A DNA stretch of 64,000 bases, taken from Purpureocillium takamizusanense (lineage: Eukaryota > Ascomycota > Sordariomycetes > Hypocreales > Ophiocordycipitaceae). The notes beneath the pieces were generated by a model that searched no databases, was not told the DNA's origin, and saw only the letters and a program-made list of their open reading frames with translations. The translations under genes were made by a program, and so were the position numbers. Numbering within the stretch: the stretch's first letter is position 1; each line of letters begins with the position of its first letter. Below, piece by piece: positions 34,515-44,329 of the stretch. The stretch is from the NCBI RefSeq assembly GCF_022605165.1, contig NC_063068.1, forward strand, positions 4,464,001-4,528,000, written 5' to 3'.

Positions 34515-36165
34515 ATGGACAAGCCGGCTGCCCAAGACGCCGTGGACAGCGATCACGATGATCCCGGACCGGATTCTCCTGCTTTGAGTCGGAGCACACG
34601 ACACAGGCGGATCCTGTTTACGGTCTTTGTGAAATGGGTCGTGACTGTCGCATTGGCCGCGTCCGTATACGTCGTTCTCTGGAGTTATTCCAGCAAAGCT
34701 GCCATGTCTAGCGGCACGAAGCGGGAGTTCAATGTCATTGTCACAGGGCTGTCCATAGGTCTGGGCTTGAGCACCGCCAGCTCGCTCAAGGCCATGGTGA
34801 GAGAACTGCGTTGGTGGCTCCTAAGCCTACGACAATACTCGTCCAAGGAGGTGAGAGAGCGGTCACAGTCTTCAATCGGAGACATTGGGGGGCGATGCTA
34901 ATTCGCCGTCCAGGTCGAGCTCATCTTAAAGAGCGAGCATCTCAGCTGCATGATACAATTGGGGTGGATATCGCGCGATTTGATAGTGTGGTTGTTTGTC
35001 TTGTTCTGGCTTTTCATCAACTTGGTACGTTTTTCTGGGAAGTGTACCCTGGCTGCAGTCTCTCTAACAGCTTTACCATAGGCCGCGCAGATTGCCGTCG
35101 CAACAATCGGCTTGACGTACAACGTGGACTCTGCAGAGAACATGGCTGTGACGGCGCCCGGGATGGTATATGTACCAAACCTGTCTTCGGTCGGGTCCAT
35201 TAAGGACCCAGAAAATACGAAACCCGAACTGCTGCGATATTTCGCCCACGAGTAGGACCCTCCCTTACCTGACATCAATTCTGCTGACGCGAATTAGGCA
35301 TGGATTATATGCCGAGCATCTCCGCCCAGGCAGCGACCAGAATCTGCCGCGCCCCGGCACTATCGACAGCATGAAGAGGCCCAACATGTTTTATAGCGAT
35401 CACTCGACCCGATGCACCTATGTTTTTTACGAGTCAGCCCCATATAACATGACCGGAGCAGCGCCTCCCGATGTCCGGGTGGCGACGAATCGCTCCATAG
35501 CTTCCATAACGACTTGCAGCAGCCATCGGGTCCTCGATGATGGTGCCGGCTGGAACATGACAATCACCCTCGATGATGGCAACGAGACTCGGATTGGGCC
35601 TCCAAACTGGAACGGTTTGGGCCAAATGCTCTACATGACCGACTTGGAGCAACTGGACCTGACGACTAGGTGGAGCATTGTCAAGGCCTTCGAGGCGTCG
35701 GTAACGGGCTTCTGGTATTATCAGTGCAACGTTTCCATCGAGCAAACCACCAATGCTGTGCTGGAGGCGCACAAACTCAGCGCTTTCGTGGCGACGCTGG
35801 CCTCAGCTGGCATCGCACTCCAGGGATATGGCGCCGTCTTCACCGCAACGAACCGCAGCAGGTCCCGGGATCAGTTCCAGAGCTACCCGTTCGAATCCTT
35901 CTACGGAACCCCGGTGCAAGGCAACGCCACCGTTATGGGCTGGCACTTATCGCAGTTTGCAGTAGGCGTTATTGCAAGCGTCGCTGAAAGAAACGACTTC
36001 CGCCTAGTCCCCGGCATGACTCCCTTGGAGACTACCACCCTCAAGCTATTCGACTGGGGGTTTGTGCATCTGAACCTCGGACTCATCGTGGGCCTGCAGC
36101 TGCTGCTTGCTGCTGGGACGGCTTGGATCGCTACACGTCAACGTAGTTGGCACGCGCCGCGGTAA
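34515..36165 (+). CDS. Multi-pass membrane protein of unknown function
   Basis: Four exons (34515-34850, 34914-35024, 35082-35251, 35298-36165) join in frame to about 494 residues; all introns are 46-63 nt with GT/AG ends. Hydrophobic segments are seen near residues 36-56 (FVKWVVTVALAASVYVVLW), 69-85, 128-146 (LIVWLFVLFWLFINL) and near the C-terminus (GLIVGLQLLLAAGTAWIA). Between the last two lies a large loop with many potential N-glycosylation sites (NMTG, NRSI, NMTI, NETR, NVSI, NATV) and a few Cys, so it is probably extracellular or luminal. The pattern matches a fungal-specific family of uncharacterised membrane proteins. The gene is apparently intact. It ends just as the NLR relic of the opposite strand begins, with a short overlap. 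Confidence 0.8.
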
Positions 36166-36495
36166 TCGTTGCGCGCGACCGAGCTTAAGTAGCGTTCCCA
36201 AGTTGCCACGAGCATCGGATCGTGCGAGAAGGCCACTGACGACACCCAGTCGACATTGCCCTCAAGCATCTGCAGCCATTGACTCCAAAAGAGTGATTGC
36301 AATATTTCGATAAGATGCACAGTTTCCCGGGACCTGCCTATAAGGCTCAACGACTCCATCCAGTGAAGGAAGTGACGTTTCAGAAAGTAATACACATCTT
36401 CACAATCGCCAGCAGGTAAGCCAGCATTCTGCAAGTGATACACCCAGTAGAGACAAGCATATCGAACCTCTGGCGGAAGATAGGTCTCTATCTTG
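36138..36495 (-). pseudogene. NLR fragment (NACHT-WD40 linker and first WD repeat)
   Basis: The minus-strand frame reads IETYLPPEVRYACLYWVYHLQ-type text, then FLKRHFLHWMESLSLIGRS, and finally WLQMLEGNVDWVSSVAFSHD. This order is characteristic of fungal NWD proteins (HET-E type): the winged-helix exit segment P-P-E-V-x-Y-A-C-x-Y-W, the HFLHWLEALSL helix, and the start of the first WD40 repeat. About 120 residues with no start, no NACHT and no further WD repeats remain. It is joined at about 36490 to a decayed hAT transposase on the same strand. In intact form such proteins act in self/non-self recognition and cell death; this piece cannot. Confidence 0.7.
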
Positions 36496-38174
36496 TGTTG
36501 TTCGATCCATACGGCGTGACGGATGAAGCATCATTGCCGCACCATAGGCAGGGCTCTCATCCGTAAGCTGGTAGTACTTGTCAAATACAGCCCATGAGGC
36601 AGCAATGCAGCTGCGGAGTGCATGGTTGTCATGATGCTTTTGGAAAGCCTGTGTGTAATGCCTGTGAAGGACGTCCATGGTGAAGAGTGTGCGGTCGAGG
36701 GTGGTATAGCGACCCTCTGTAAGCCGAGTGATCTTCCAGAATGGTTGAAGGAAAGTGCGCGTTTCCCTCGGGATGCTCCACCCATTAGGGGCGAGATAGT
36801 CGTCCTGTAGGTTGTCATAGTATCTTCTCTGGTACCACTCCACATGCTCCTGGAGATTGAGGGCAACGTCCAGAAGCAGAAACCATGAGTTCCAGCGCGT
36901 ATCGTTGTCCATCCCCAGTGACCGGCCAGTTCGTTTCTTGAAGAGATTCCACCGGTAATTGTTCTCGCGCATGTGGACCGAGATGTCGATTTTACCAAGA
37001 GGCCCTAATCGACGCCAACCTAGCGCTCTTTGAGTCTTGACCCGCTGTGCAAAGTCGGCACCGAACGCAGTTTCGTCGTCGCCCTCGATCTGCTCTAGAG
37101 CGGCTCGTGCAGCCTCCTTGGAGTCCATGAAAGGAAGGCTTGAACAGCGAGGTTAATGACATGACCATGGCATCGAATCCTCTGCTTCCTTGGCTCCCAA
37201 CTGATGCCCCTCGCTTGTAGATACTCGCCAAGCAAACGGCAGAGCTTGTCGTTGGAGCCGTGGTTGTCGCCGGTGTAGAAGCCGATCTTGTTCCAGACGT
37301 TGTAGTCTTCGAGAACGTGTCGTAGAAGCTTCCATTGCTCAGCTCCGCCGTGGCTACCGGGCCCATCGAGGCCTGGCAGCTCGGACAATGCCAACAAGGC
37401 CTGCAATGTCTCCTTGGACTCTGGATCAACGAAAATTTAACTTAAGTTCCAAGGAAGGCTTTGTGATTCGGAGCTGTCCAGACATCGGCAGACAGATGGA
37501 GCTTTGATGGCGAGGACTGTAGCCTTCTCTGCAGGGTATCCTTGTGCACACTAGGAATTGGAGACAAGCTTTCGGATGGAGCCGTGTGAGAGGCTAATGA
37601 TGCCTTCCGTGGTGTAGTTGACAGCACCGATAAGCACGTGTAGCTCTGGCCAGGAACTGCAATAGTAGGAGAGGTTGCGGACGGTGACGAGCTGGACCAG
37701 AGCCTCGAGAGCGGCCTTCCGATTGGCTGCAGCTCTAAGAGTGTCTTCCTGCCTCATCAACTGCTTTGCAGCGCTCACCTCGCCAGCCTTTGCGAAAGCA
37801 TCCTGGATAAGACTGTCGCGCTGCTTCTTGACAGGGTGGTTGTGGGCGTCCAACTCAATCCCGTGGACTTTGAACAAGTGATGGCGGAAAGTAGTTGAGA
37901 CAGTCGTCGAATAGGTCGGATCTATGCAGTGCATGCAGTAGTAGATCTTCTCATTTTTGCGAGGGCAACGGGCCGGCTCTGACTCTTGAGGTTCGCGTGC
38001 ATGGGCCCAAGAGTTTGCGGTTGTTTTGCGTTTTCGCGCCGTCCGACCATTGGAACTCGTCGCATTTTGCGGAGCAGAGCTCGCAGATGACGGTAGCTGA
38101 GAGGCTGACGAAACAGACGCAATAGAGCGCGTGCGGTCGCTGGAAGCAATCGAAGCGAGGGAGGACATTGGCAC
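36490..38174 (-). pseudogene. Decayed hAT-family transposase
   Basis: Reading down the minus strand from 38174: a Ser-rich leader, a BED-type zinc finger (YYCMHC...FRHHLFKVH), then LSADVWTAPNHKAFLG, YTGDNHGSNDKLCRLL, IRCHGHVINLAVQAFL, and a helical region including DNDTRWNSWFLLLD and SPAYGAAMMLHPSRR. These are the order and motifs of hAT transposases. At least three frame changes and several stops break it, and the C-terminal dimerisation motif is missing, replaced by NLR sequence. It is a different hAT lineage from the intact element at 39138-42047. I found no terminal inverted repeats for it. Confidence 0.75.
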
Positions 38175-38389
38175 TTTTGCCGGCCAAATGAATGGAGACG
38201 CGATTCCCGACGCAAATCAAGGGATACCGCGCGTCGCGCGGGGCCCGTCACGGTGCGTAAGGGGTAAACAACTTTCCGGTGTATTACCATACGTATGGAA
38301 TACAGCCATCTCTTGTGGAATACGGTTAATCCATACGCTTATGGATAGAAAGCCTGGATCCGGGTGACCCCGGCATATGAATGCACGTT

Positions 38390-38532
38390 TCAACCTCTTC
38401 AGCGCAACGCAATGAGTTCGACCTGGATAGGGAGTGGTTCAACTCCATGGGCCAAATGCTGAGTAAGCTGTCAACGCCACTCAACGGCGACGACAGATTG
38501 GTGGTGTTGACAGGATGACGATGACCACCCTG
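38390..38532 (+). repeat. Solo 3' end of a hAT element related to the intact one
   Basis: The 140 bases match the last 150 bases of the intact hAT element (41900-42047): CAACCTCTTCA, GGTTCAACTCCA, AAATGCTGAGTAAGC, and the terminal GATGACCACC(C)TG. The fragment lacks a 5' end. It shows that at least one more copy of this family, or a short internally deleted derivative, inserted nearby. The sequence between 38533 and 39129 shows nothing I recognise. Confidence 0.65.
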
Positions 38533-39129
38533 TTCTAGTCGCAGGACTTAGCAACAGCCACGAGACGGGATCAGGGCATACCCTGGTCATTGACCCCTGA
38601 GTACGACTTTGCCTCTGCTTGACACGGCGGATTGTGGTCGTGGCGTCAAGCCTCGTTATCTGCGGGTCAAAAGGTTCGCGTATCCATGAGAACTGGATCT
38701 GTTCATACCTGATGTTCACCACACTCTTAGGACGCCGGCCCCCAATGCCGGCAAGGATTATGGAGCAATCAAAGCGACACCGGTTCCAATATTGCACCGG
38801 ATATCTTCTGCGCGACTCCAAGAGTTGATAGTATCAGTACTTATCCTCGGGGGTAGTCTCCATCTCGGTAAAGAGATGTTTGAGAGATAGGCCGAGCTCT
38901 AGGGCCAGCTGTGGGATCCATTGGAAGGTTAGCGAGGATCGACCAGCCAGAGGAACTCAGGGGATGGTGTATTACCTGCCTATTCGGAGCTTGCTCAAGA
39001 GACAGTTTGTATCCGTTGCCGCAACCTCTGGTGATCGCAACAAAGCTTACAGACCTGGGTGCAGTTGAGTAGCGAAGAAATACTGAATTGCTTGTCATCT
39101 ACAATGCTAGTCTCCACTAGAGCATGTGC

Positions 39130-39137
39130 GACCGTCC
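39130..39137. repeat. Target site duplication GACCGTCC, left
   Basis: The 8 bases immediately before the element start are identical to those immediately after its end (42048-42055). Eight-base duplications are diagnostic of hAT transposition. Confidence 0.85.
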
Positions 39138-42047
39138 CAGGGTGGTCATCAATTCCACCTCAACCTCAACCCCGTCAATTTTGTTGAAATTGAAGTCACG
39201 TGCATCAATTCAATCAATTCAATTTGCCTCTCGCGTTGATGGACTCAATCCATCACTAGGGCATCAACGTTGACAACAAGTTGAAAATCCCCTAAAATAT
39301 GGTGGTGGTTCAGGGTAGCAATCCTGGATTCCTGGGCCGACCGAGACGCCCTCGTCCCGAGTAGTTACCGGTACTTCCGATTGCCAGATAAAAGCACCCT
39401 AAACTTTGTACCCAATACTTGTTGGCCCACACGCGTCTCGGCTGCTGTCGCGTCTCACCGTGTGCTGCGTTTCAAAACATGGCACGCAGCCGTTCCTCTC
39501 AAATTCCCCCAATGGACGCAAATGCAAGTGTTAAGCGCCGCCGCGCTTCGGACTGCAGTGCTTCCAGCGCCACTGTCGTCGAGCCAAGCTCTGTGTTCGG
39601 TCATTGGAACACCTTCCCATGGAGCAAATTCCCGGGCTTCACGGTTTCTGAACGTGCTGGCCGACAGACTTCGTGGGTCTGGCAGCATGTCGTCGACATT
39701 CAAGCGCGCGATTCCCCCATGAAGAGAAAATGGGTTTGTAGGCCTTGCCTCCAAATGCCGAAGCCCAAGACCACGGACTTTTCTGCCCTCGGTACCCAAA
39801 ACATCGAGAAGCACCTGTACAGGGAGCATAGGCTCGTAGATGAGTCCGGAAAAAGACAACCTGCGGTCGGAACAGGACCGAAAGACAAGACGCCCTCGAG
39901 AAATATTGTCCGAATGCTACATCTCGACACCTCCAACCCAAAAGAGCAGGCCATCGCCAACGCTCTCATCCAGCGCTTTGACAGGGACCGCTTTCAGAGA
40001 CTGCTTCTCGAATGGGTGGTCGATGCTAACATCTCCTTTCGCCAGCCCGAGCACTGGCGGCTCCGACGCGTATTCGAGTACCTCAATCCATCGGTTGCAG
40101 CGACAAATGCGCACATTTCCCACAATACGGTCCAGAAGCGCATCGTCGACCTCCACCTCCGACATAAAGCGCAGATAATTGACCACCTAAGGACTGTCCC
40201 GGGTCAAATCCACATTGCCTTTGATGGCTGGCGATCGAGAAACCGGCACGCTCTGCACGGGATCGTCTGCTTCTATGTTGACAGTGATGGGTCGCCGTCG
40301 AAGCTAGTCCTTGGCTTACCGGAGCTGAAGGTGTCGCACTCCGGGGACAACATCGCGGCACAGATTTTGGAGATCTTAGAGGGCTACGAAATCCGCGACA
40401 GGGTCGACTATATCACGCTGGACAACGCCGCGAACATGGACACGGCCGCGGGGGATATTGCAGAAGCATTGGACTTGGATCCGAAGAAGCGGCGCGTGCG
40501 ATGCTTCGGCCACGTGCTCAACCTGGTGGTCAAGGCCCTCCTATTCGGACATAAGGCGGAAGCTTTCGAGGCCGAGGTTGAGGGGGAGCCTGGCTTTGAT
40601 GCCGCTCAACATGAAGTCTGGCGGAAAAAGGGCCCCATTGGCAAGCTCCACAACCTGGTCCACTGGATTCATCGGTCCGACAGGCTGACCTACCGGCTTC
40701 GCGGTCTTCAAGAAGAGTTTTTTCAACGGTCTGACAGCCCGAACACTCGAGCAAAGAAGCCTTTGGACGTCGTCCGCGACAACCAGACCCGCTGGCTGTC
40801 AACGTTCTACATGATCCGGCGGGGTCTCAAACTGCGTCCCTTCCTCGAGGACCTCGTCGAGAAGACCACGATTGAATTCAACAGGGAGCGCCGCAATGGT
40901 ATGAGACGTAAGGACGAAATGCCATTATGTCTTCGCGAAGAAAGCCTCCTGAGTGAGAAGGACTGGATGGTTATTGAATTGATGGAGAAGGTGCTAGTCG
41001 ACTTTGAGGAGGCACTCCGAATGCTTGAGGGTGACGCCCAAAGACGAATGCGCAAAGGGGGCCACGTTGAGGCATATGGCAATATGTGGGACGTGGCCTC
41101 GACCTACGAATTTCTGATGGACAGACTAGAGGAATGGAAGGCAATAGCGGAGAAGCACCCTGATCCAGAGCACTTCAAGATCAACATCAACTTGGGTTGG
41201 GATAAGCTGAACGAGTATTACACGAAGCTGGACGAGACGCCAGCGTATTATGCTTCGGCGATACTGAATCCAGTTTCGCGTTGGGGTTATTTCGAGAATA
41301 CATGGATCGATCAAGCACAGCTGCCATGGCTCCAGGAGGCAAAACACATGGTCAGGAAGCTGTGGGAGGAAGAGTACAAACCATTGCCAACGCTTGCGTT
41401 ACCCGACGAAGAACCACCCCTGAAGCGTTTCAAAGTCATGAGTGCACTCGAGAGACATCGAGCTTACAGGACTTCGACACTGCCGGGCAAGACTTCCTCT
41501 TGCCAACGTTTACTAAGGGCAGACCGCGACGAGTATGACCACTGGCTGTCAAATCCTGATGCTAAAAACGATCCGCTGGTCAACGACCCACTGCGATATT
41601 GGTGGGAGAAACGAAGTGACTACCCAAGGCTGTCGCGAATGGCTCTCGATCTTCTCTCAATCCCTCCCATGTCCGCTGAGTGCGAGCGACTGTTTAGCAT
41701 TGCTGGGCAAATGGTGTCGCCCCTACGGACTCGATTGGAAGCTACCACGATTGGGATTACACAGACGTTGAGATCGTGGGTGCGGAATGGGCTAATGGAG
41801 GCGGGGGACTCATTCATCGATGTGTCAGGCGAGGTTGGAAAGAGCATAATATGGGAGGGCGAGGAGGAGGCCAGATAAATGCCCTTTAGACCAGGCACCG
41901 GCTCAACCTCTTCAACTCAATGCGATCAACTCAATTCGAGGACGAGGTTGAGGAAGTGGTTCAACTCCACGGGCAAAATGCTGAGTAAGCCATCAACGCA
42001 ACTCAATCTCCATACCAAATTGATGGAATTGAATTGATGACCACCTG
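39138..42047 (+). mobile_element. Apparently intact hAT transposon (2910 bp)
   Basis: It starts CAGGGTGGTCATCAATTC and ends with the reverse complement of CAGGTGGTCATCAATTC, terminal inverted repeats differing by one base indel. Subterminal zones contain many short TCAATTCAA and CAACCTCAAC motifs, typical transposase-binding clusters. A single uninterrupted transposase ORF fills the centre. Perfect 8-bp target duplications flank it and there is no RIP signature, so it is a recent insertion or the only copy of its kind. It interrupts the reading frame of a Zn2Cys6 gene relic at 42056. Confidence 0.9.
39479..41878 (+). CDS. hAT transposase with BED zinc finger
   Basis: One exon of 799 residues. 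The first ATG of the frame is at 39479. A BED-type finger has Cys87, Cys90, His112 and His117 in the pattern C-x2-C-x21-H-x4-H. The RNase H-like catalytic core follows: IAFDGWRSRNRHALHG with the first Asp, YITLDNAANMD with the second, VRCFGHVLNLVVKALL, then the long helical insertion domain containing NQTRWLSTFYM. The C-terminus has the hAT dimerisation region, SIPPMSAECERLFSIAG and LRTRLEATTI. All landmarks of an active enzyme are present, and the length agrees with the family. It would excise and reinsert DNA carrying its terminal repeats. It may be active; the sequence cannot show expression. Confidence 0.93.
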   Translation: MARSRSSQIPPMDANASVKRRRASDCSASSATVVEPSSVFGHWNTFPWSKFPGFTVSERAGRQTSWVWQHVVDIQARDSPMKRKWVCRPCLQMPKPKTTDFSALGTQNIEKHLYREHRLVDESGKRQPAVGTGPKDKTPSRNIVRMLHLDTSNPKEQAIANALIQRFDRDRFQRLLLEWVVDANISFRQPEHWRLRRVFEYLNPSVAATNAHISHNTVQKRIVDLHLRHKAQIIDHLRTVPGQIHIAFDGWRSRNRHALHGIVCFYVDSDGSPSKLVLGLPELKVSHSGDNIAAQILEILEGYEIRDRVDYITLDNAANMDTAAGDIAEALDLDPKKRRVRCFGHVLNLVVKALLFGHKAEAFEAEVEGEPGFDAAQHEVWRKKGPIGKLHNLVHWIHRSDRLTYRLRGLQEEFFQRSDSPNTRAKKPLDVVRDNQTRWLSTFYMIRRGLKLRPFLEDLVEKTTIEFNRERRNGMRRKDEMPLCLREESLLSEKDWMVIELMEKVLVDFEEALRMLEGDAQRRMRKGGHVEAYGNMWDVASTYEFLMDRLEEWKAIAEKHPDPEHFKININLGWDKLNEYYTKLDETPAYYASAILNPVSRWGYFENTWIDQAQLPWLQEAKHMVRKLWEEEYKPLPTLALPDEEPPLKRFKVMSALERHRAYRTSTLPGKTSSCQRLLRADRDEYDHWLSNPDAKNDPLVNDPLRYWWEKRSDYPRLSRMALDLLSIPPMSAECERLFSIAGQMVSPLRTRLEATTIGITQTLRSWVRNGLMEAGDSFIDVSGEVGKSIIWEGEEEAR

Positions 42048-42055
42048 GACCGTCC
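42048..42055. repeat. Target site duplication GACCGTCC, right
   Basis: Exact copy of 39130-39137 adjoining the 3' terminal repeat of the hAT element. Confidence 0.85.
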
Positions 42056-42815
42056 CGAGAATTTCTTTCTCCGCTTTCAGCATTCCACCCACTACCCTCT
42101 CCAGCACGAGGTATCCATGCGTAGCAACGTGCGCTCGCCTCAGACTCTAGGTCTGGGGTTGTTGTCGTTGCACTGGCGACAAGCTGGTCCGCTCTGACGG
42201 AAGCTGGTCGTCTCAAGCAGCCCGGCCGACATGTTGCGTGGGCGCTGCGCATGGCAGAGCTTCCTCTCCCCCCCGGTTGCTCCGCCGATGACTGAGTTCG
42301 TGGCGAATCGCCGTTGCAGTGCAGCGAACCGTCCGGCAACACTTCATCTTCACCGGATGAGGCAATCAAGGCCGAACAAATGTCCTCGGCGGTATGGACT
42401 TGTACCTCGTGGGCATCCGCGTGGTGGATCACTTGGCGGAAGATATCTAGGCGCGTCGTTACGCCGTCCAGGAGTCCTCGTGCAACCAAGTTGTATACGT
42501 GGGGGGCGTCCAAGGAGGAGAGTGCATCCAGTAGCGTCCTATTTTCCTCGTTCCGCTGCCTGAGCCGTTCAATTTCGGCTCGAAGATCTTCCTCTGACTC
42601 GCTCTGCGGTCCGTCGAGGACGTCGTTCAGATCAGCCGTGTTGCAACCTTCACAGAGAGTTTCTCCGTCGCACTAGGCGGGGACGTGGTTATCATAATGT
42701 CGGCAGATAAAAATCTGGAAGAAGGGACTGATATAGTCTCCTCAAATATGCTCACATAGGCCCCACATCTGCAGCCAAGTTGGCGAGCTGTCGGCGCTAG
42801 ATTCTGTCGAGGCAT
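42056..42815 (-). pseudogene. Zn2Cys6 transcription factor relic cut by the hAT insertion
   Basis: Exon 1 (42815-42756) has exactly 20 codons and a GTGAGC donor, as in the intact gene at 44330. Exon 2 starts at 42672 with CDGETLCEGC, corresponding to CDGEDPCERC of the intact paralogue, followed by the shared SEEDLRAEIERLRQRNEE coiled coil and LLDALSSLDAPHVYNLVARGLLDG. The frame remains open up to the hAT terminus. The Zn cluster is degraded: exon 1 reads GCRCGAY where the paralogue has ACQRCRRKRAK, and later Cys are missing, so DNA binding by this domain is unlikely. I cannot recognise the rest of the gene beyond the transposon on the left. It is a paralogue in divergent orientation to the intact gene. 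Confidence 0.75.
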
Positions 42816-43132
42816 GGTCAACTGTCATCTGTGTTCGGTGGGAATGAGGTGAACTATGCGAGTGTTGTCGTAGCTATATGCCCAGTTATTCTCTCATCGG
42901 GTTTGCGCTTATGCCGTAAGGCGACCCCTTGCACGCACAGGGGGCGGCATACTGATGACAAAGTGACGGTAGCCGTGCCAAGGGCTTGCACATGTGCCGT
43001 TCTGGTACGTCGACCTGTATACAACAGTGAGCCCAATTGCATGTCGTCACGCTGACTCCGCTTCGCTGGAACAACGCCTCCCTGCGGGGTCGCGAGCCCT
43101 GTGGGTCCGATTTGCTGACCGCCACATCTGTA

Positions 43133-43174
43133 GGGCACATGAGCTTGGGCACATGAGCTTGGGCACATGAGCTT
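43133..43174 (+). repeat. Three perfect tandem copies of a 14-bp unit
   Basis: GGGCACATGAGCTT occurs three times without change, in the region between the two divergent Zn2Cys6 genes. It is probably a small minisatellite; a role as a repeated binding site cannot be excluded. Confidence 0.7.
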
Positions 43175-43374
43175 GAATCCTGAAATCGGCGATTGCCCCT
43201 GCCCTTAGTCATGTCTCCAGCAGTCTTCTGCGAAAGGTAGAGCCAATCGCGTCTCGCGGACCTTCCTCCGTTCGACGCGAATGCTCGTATCAACCATAGG
43301 CACACGGATCCGGCGATTATCGCCTTCCCTGATGTCCTTTTCCCATTGCCAGCGTGTCTACTGGACCGAAGTAG

Positions 43375-43705
43375 CAGCTCTACTTGTTAAATCCACATGC
43401 CAGTAATGAACTAGGGAAATCGCTGCCTCCAATATCAATATCCGCGGGGCAATACATCGACCCGATGGTGCCGAATGCGAACATCAACATTGTACAGCGG
43501 CCAAATTTCGCGCGTCTGCGCGCCCTGTGGCGGCCAATGAAGCGACGCCAAACGACCCACAATGGTCAGTAACCTCCTGCGTCCTGATTAAACAACCACC
43601 ACTGCGTGAGGGGTATGACAGGCACTCTTCCAATACATCAAATACGACGCAGAGATCAATGCGAAGCACAACCAGTTCGCCAACCCGACAATAACCGTTC
43701 ATGTA
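43375..43705 (+). pseudogene. Coding-like exon remnants of unknown gene
   Basis: After an AG at 43370-43372 a frame reads as protein with low bias (GKSLPPISISAGQYIDPMV, PNFARLRALWRPMKRR) up to a GTCAGT donor at about 43564. After TATGACAG at about 43620 another frame reads ALFQYIKYDAEINAKHNQF. The two pieces look like neighbouring exons, but the phases do not match with the splice sites I can see. It may be the broken remains of a gene lying between the paralogous regulators. I do not recognise the protein. Confidence 0.3.
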
Positions 43706-44329
43706 CGTGCTGACAACTTACATAGCTTGACTGCCTGCGCGCGGGGACCATGAACTGGTCAGCTCATCAGAAACCCGTTCGTACGAAACAGCGTCTGTTG
43801 CTCTTCCCTACGGAAACGTCGACAAAAGGCTGGAGAGAGAGAAGCGCAGGGCAGACTTTTGGGTTATTGCCCCCTGGTCGGTATCCCAGAAGTCCATGTC
43901 TCTGTCGCATTCTCACTCAGACATATGCATGCCCCCTCCACCACAAACAACCTTGCAACAACTCTGAGGCATCAGGACTTAGCGGTACCGGTCCTAACTC
44001 CTGCTCTCCCGGACTTCTCCCAGAATAGGACACTGGGCTCCTCGGGGGAGGGACCATGAGAACCAATCGCTATATAACGCATTGAGTCCGCCTCATCTCT
44101 CTCCGCCCTCTCGCGAATACCCGTAAGCCTGCCGACTAGCGTATTTAAGTTAGTCAGGGCCTTGGCCACAGTGCGAGTCTGCTGCGGCCACACGAACCTA
44201 GCCGCATTCACATTGACACAAAGCCCCGGGGCGCTCGACTACGCAGTTGATCCATAAGTGTGAAGTGGCATCGCTGTCCGACGCTTCACCTTTCAGCGCC
44301 CTGAAGGGTCGAGGCGATAGCAGGCAGAC

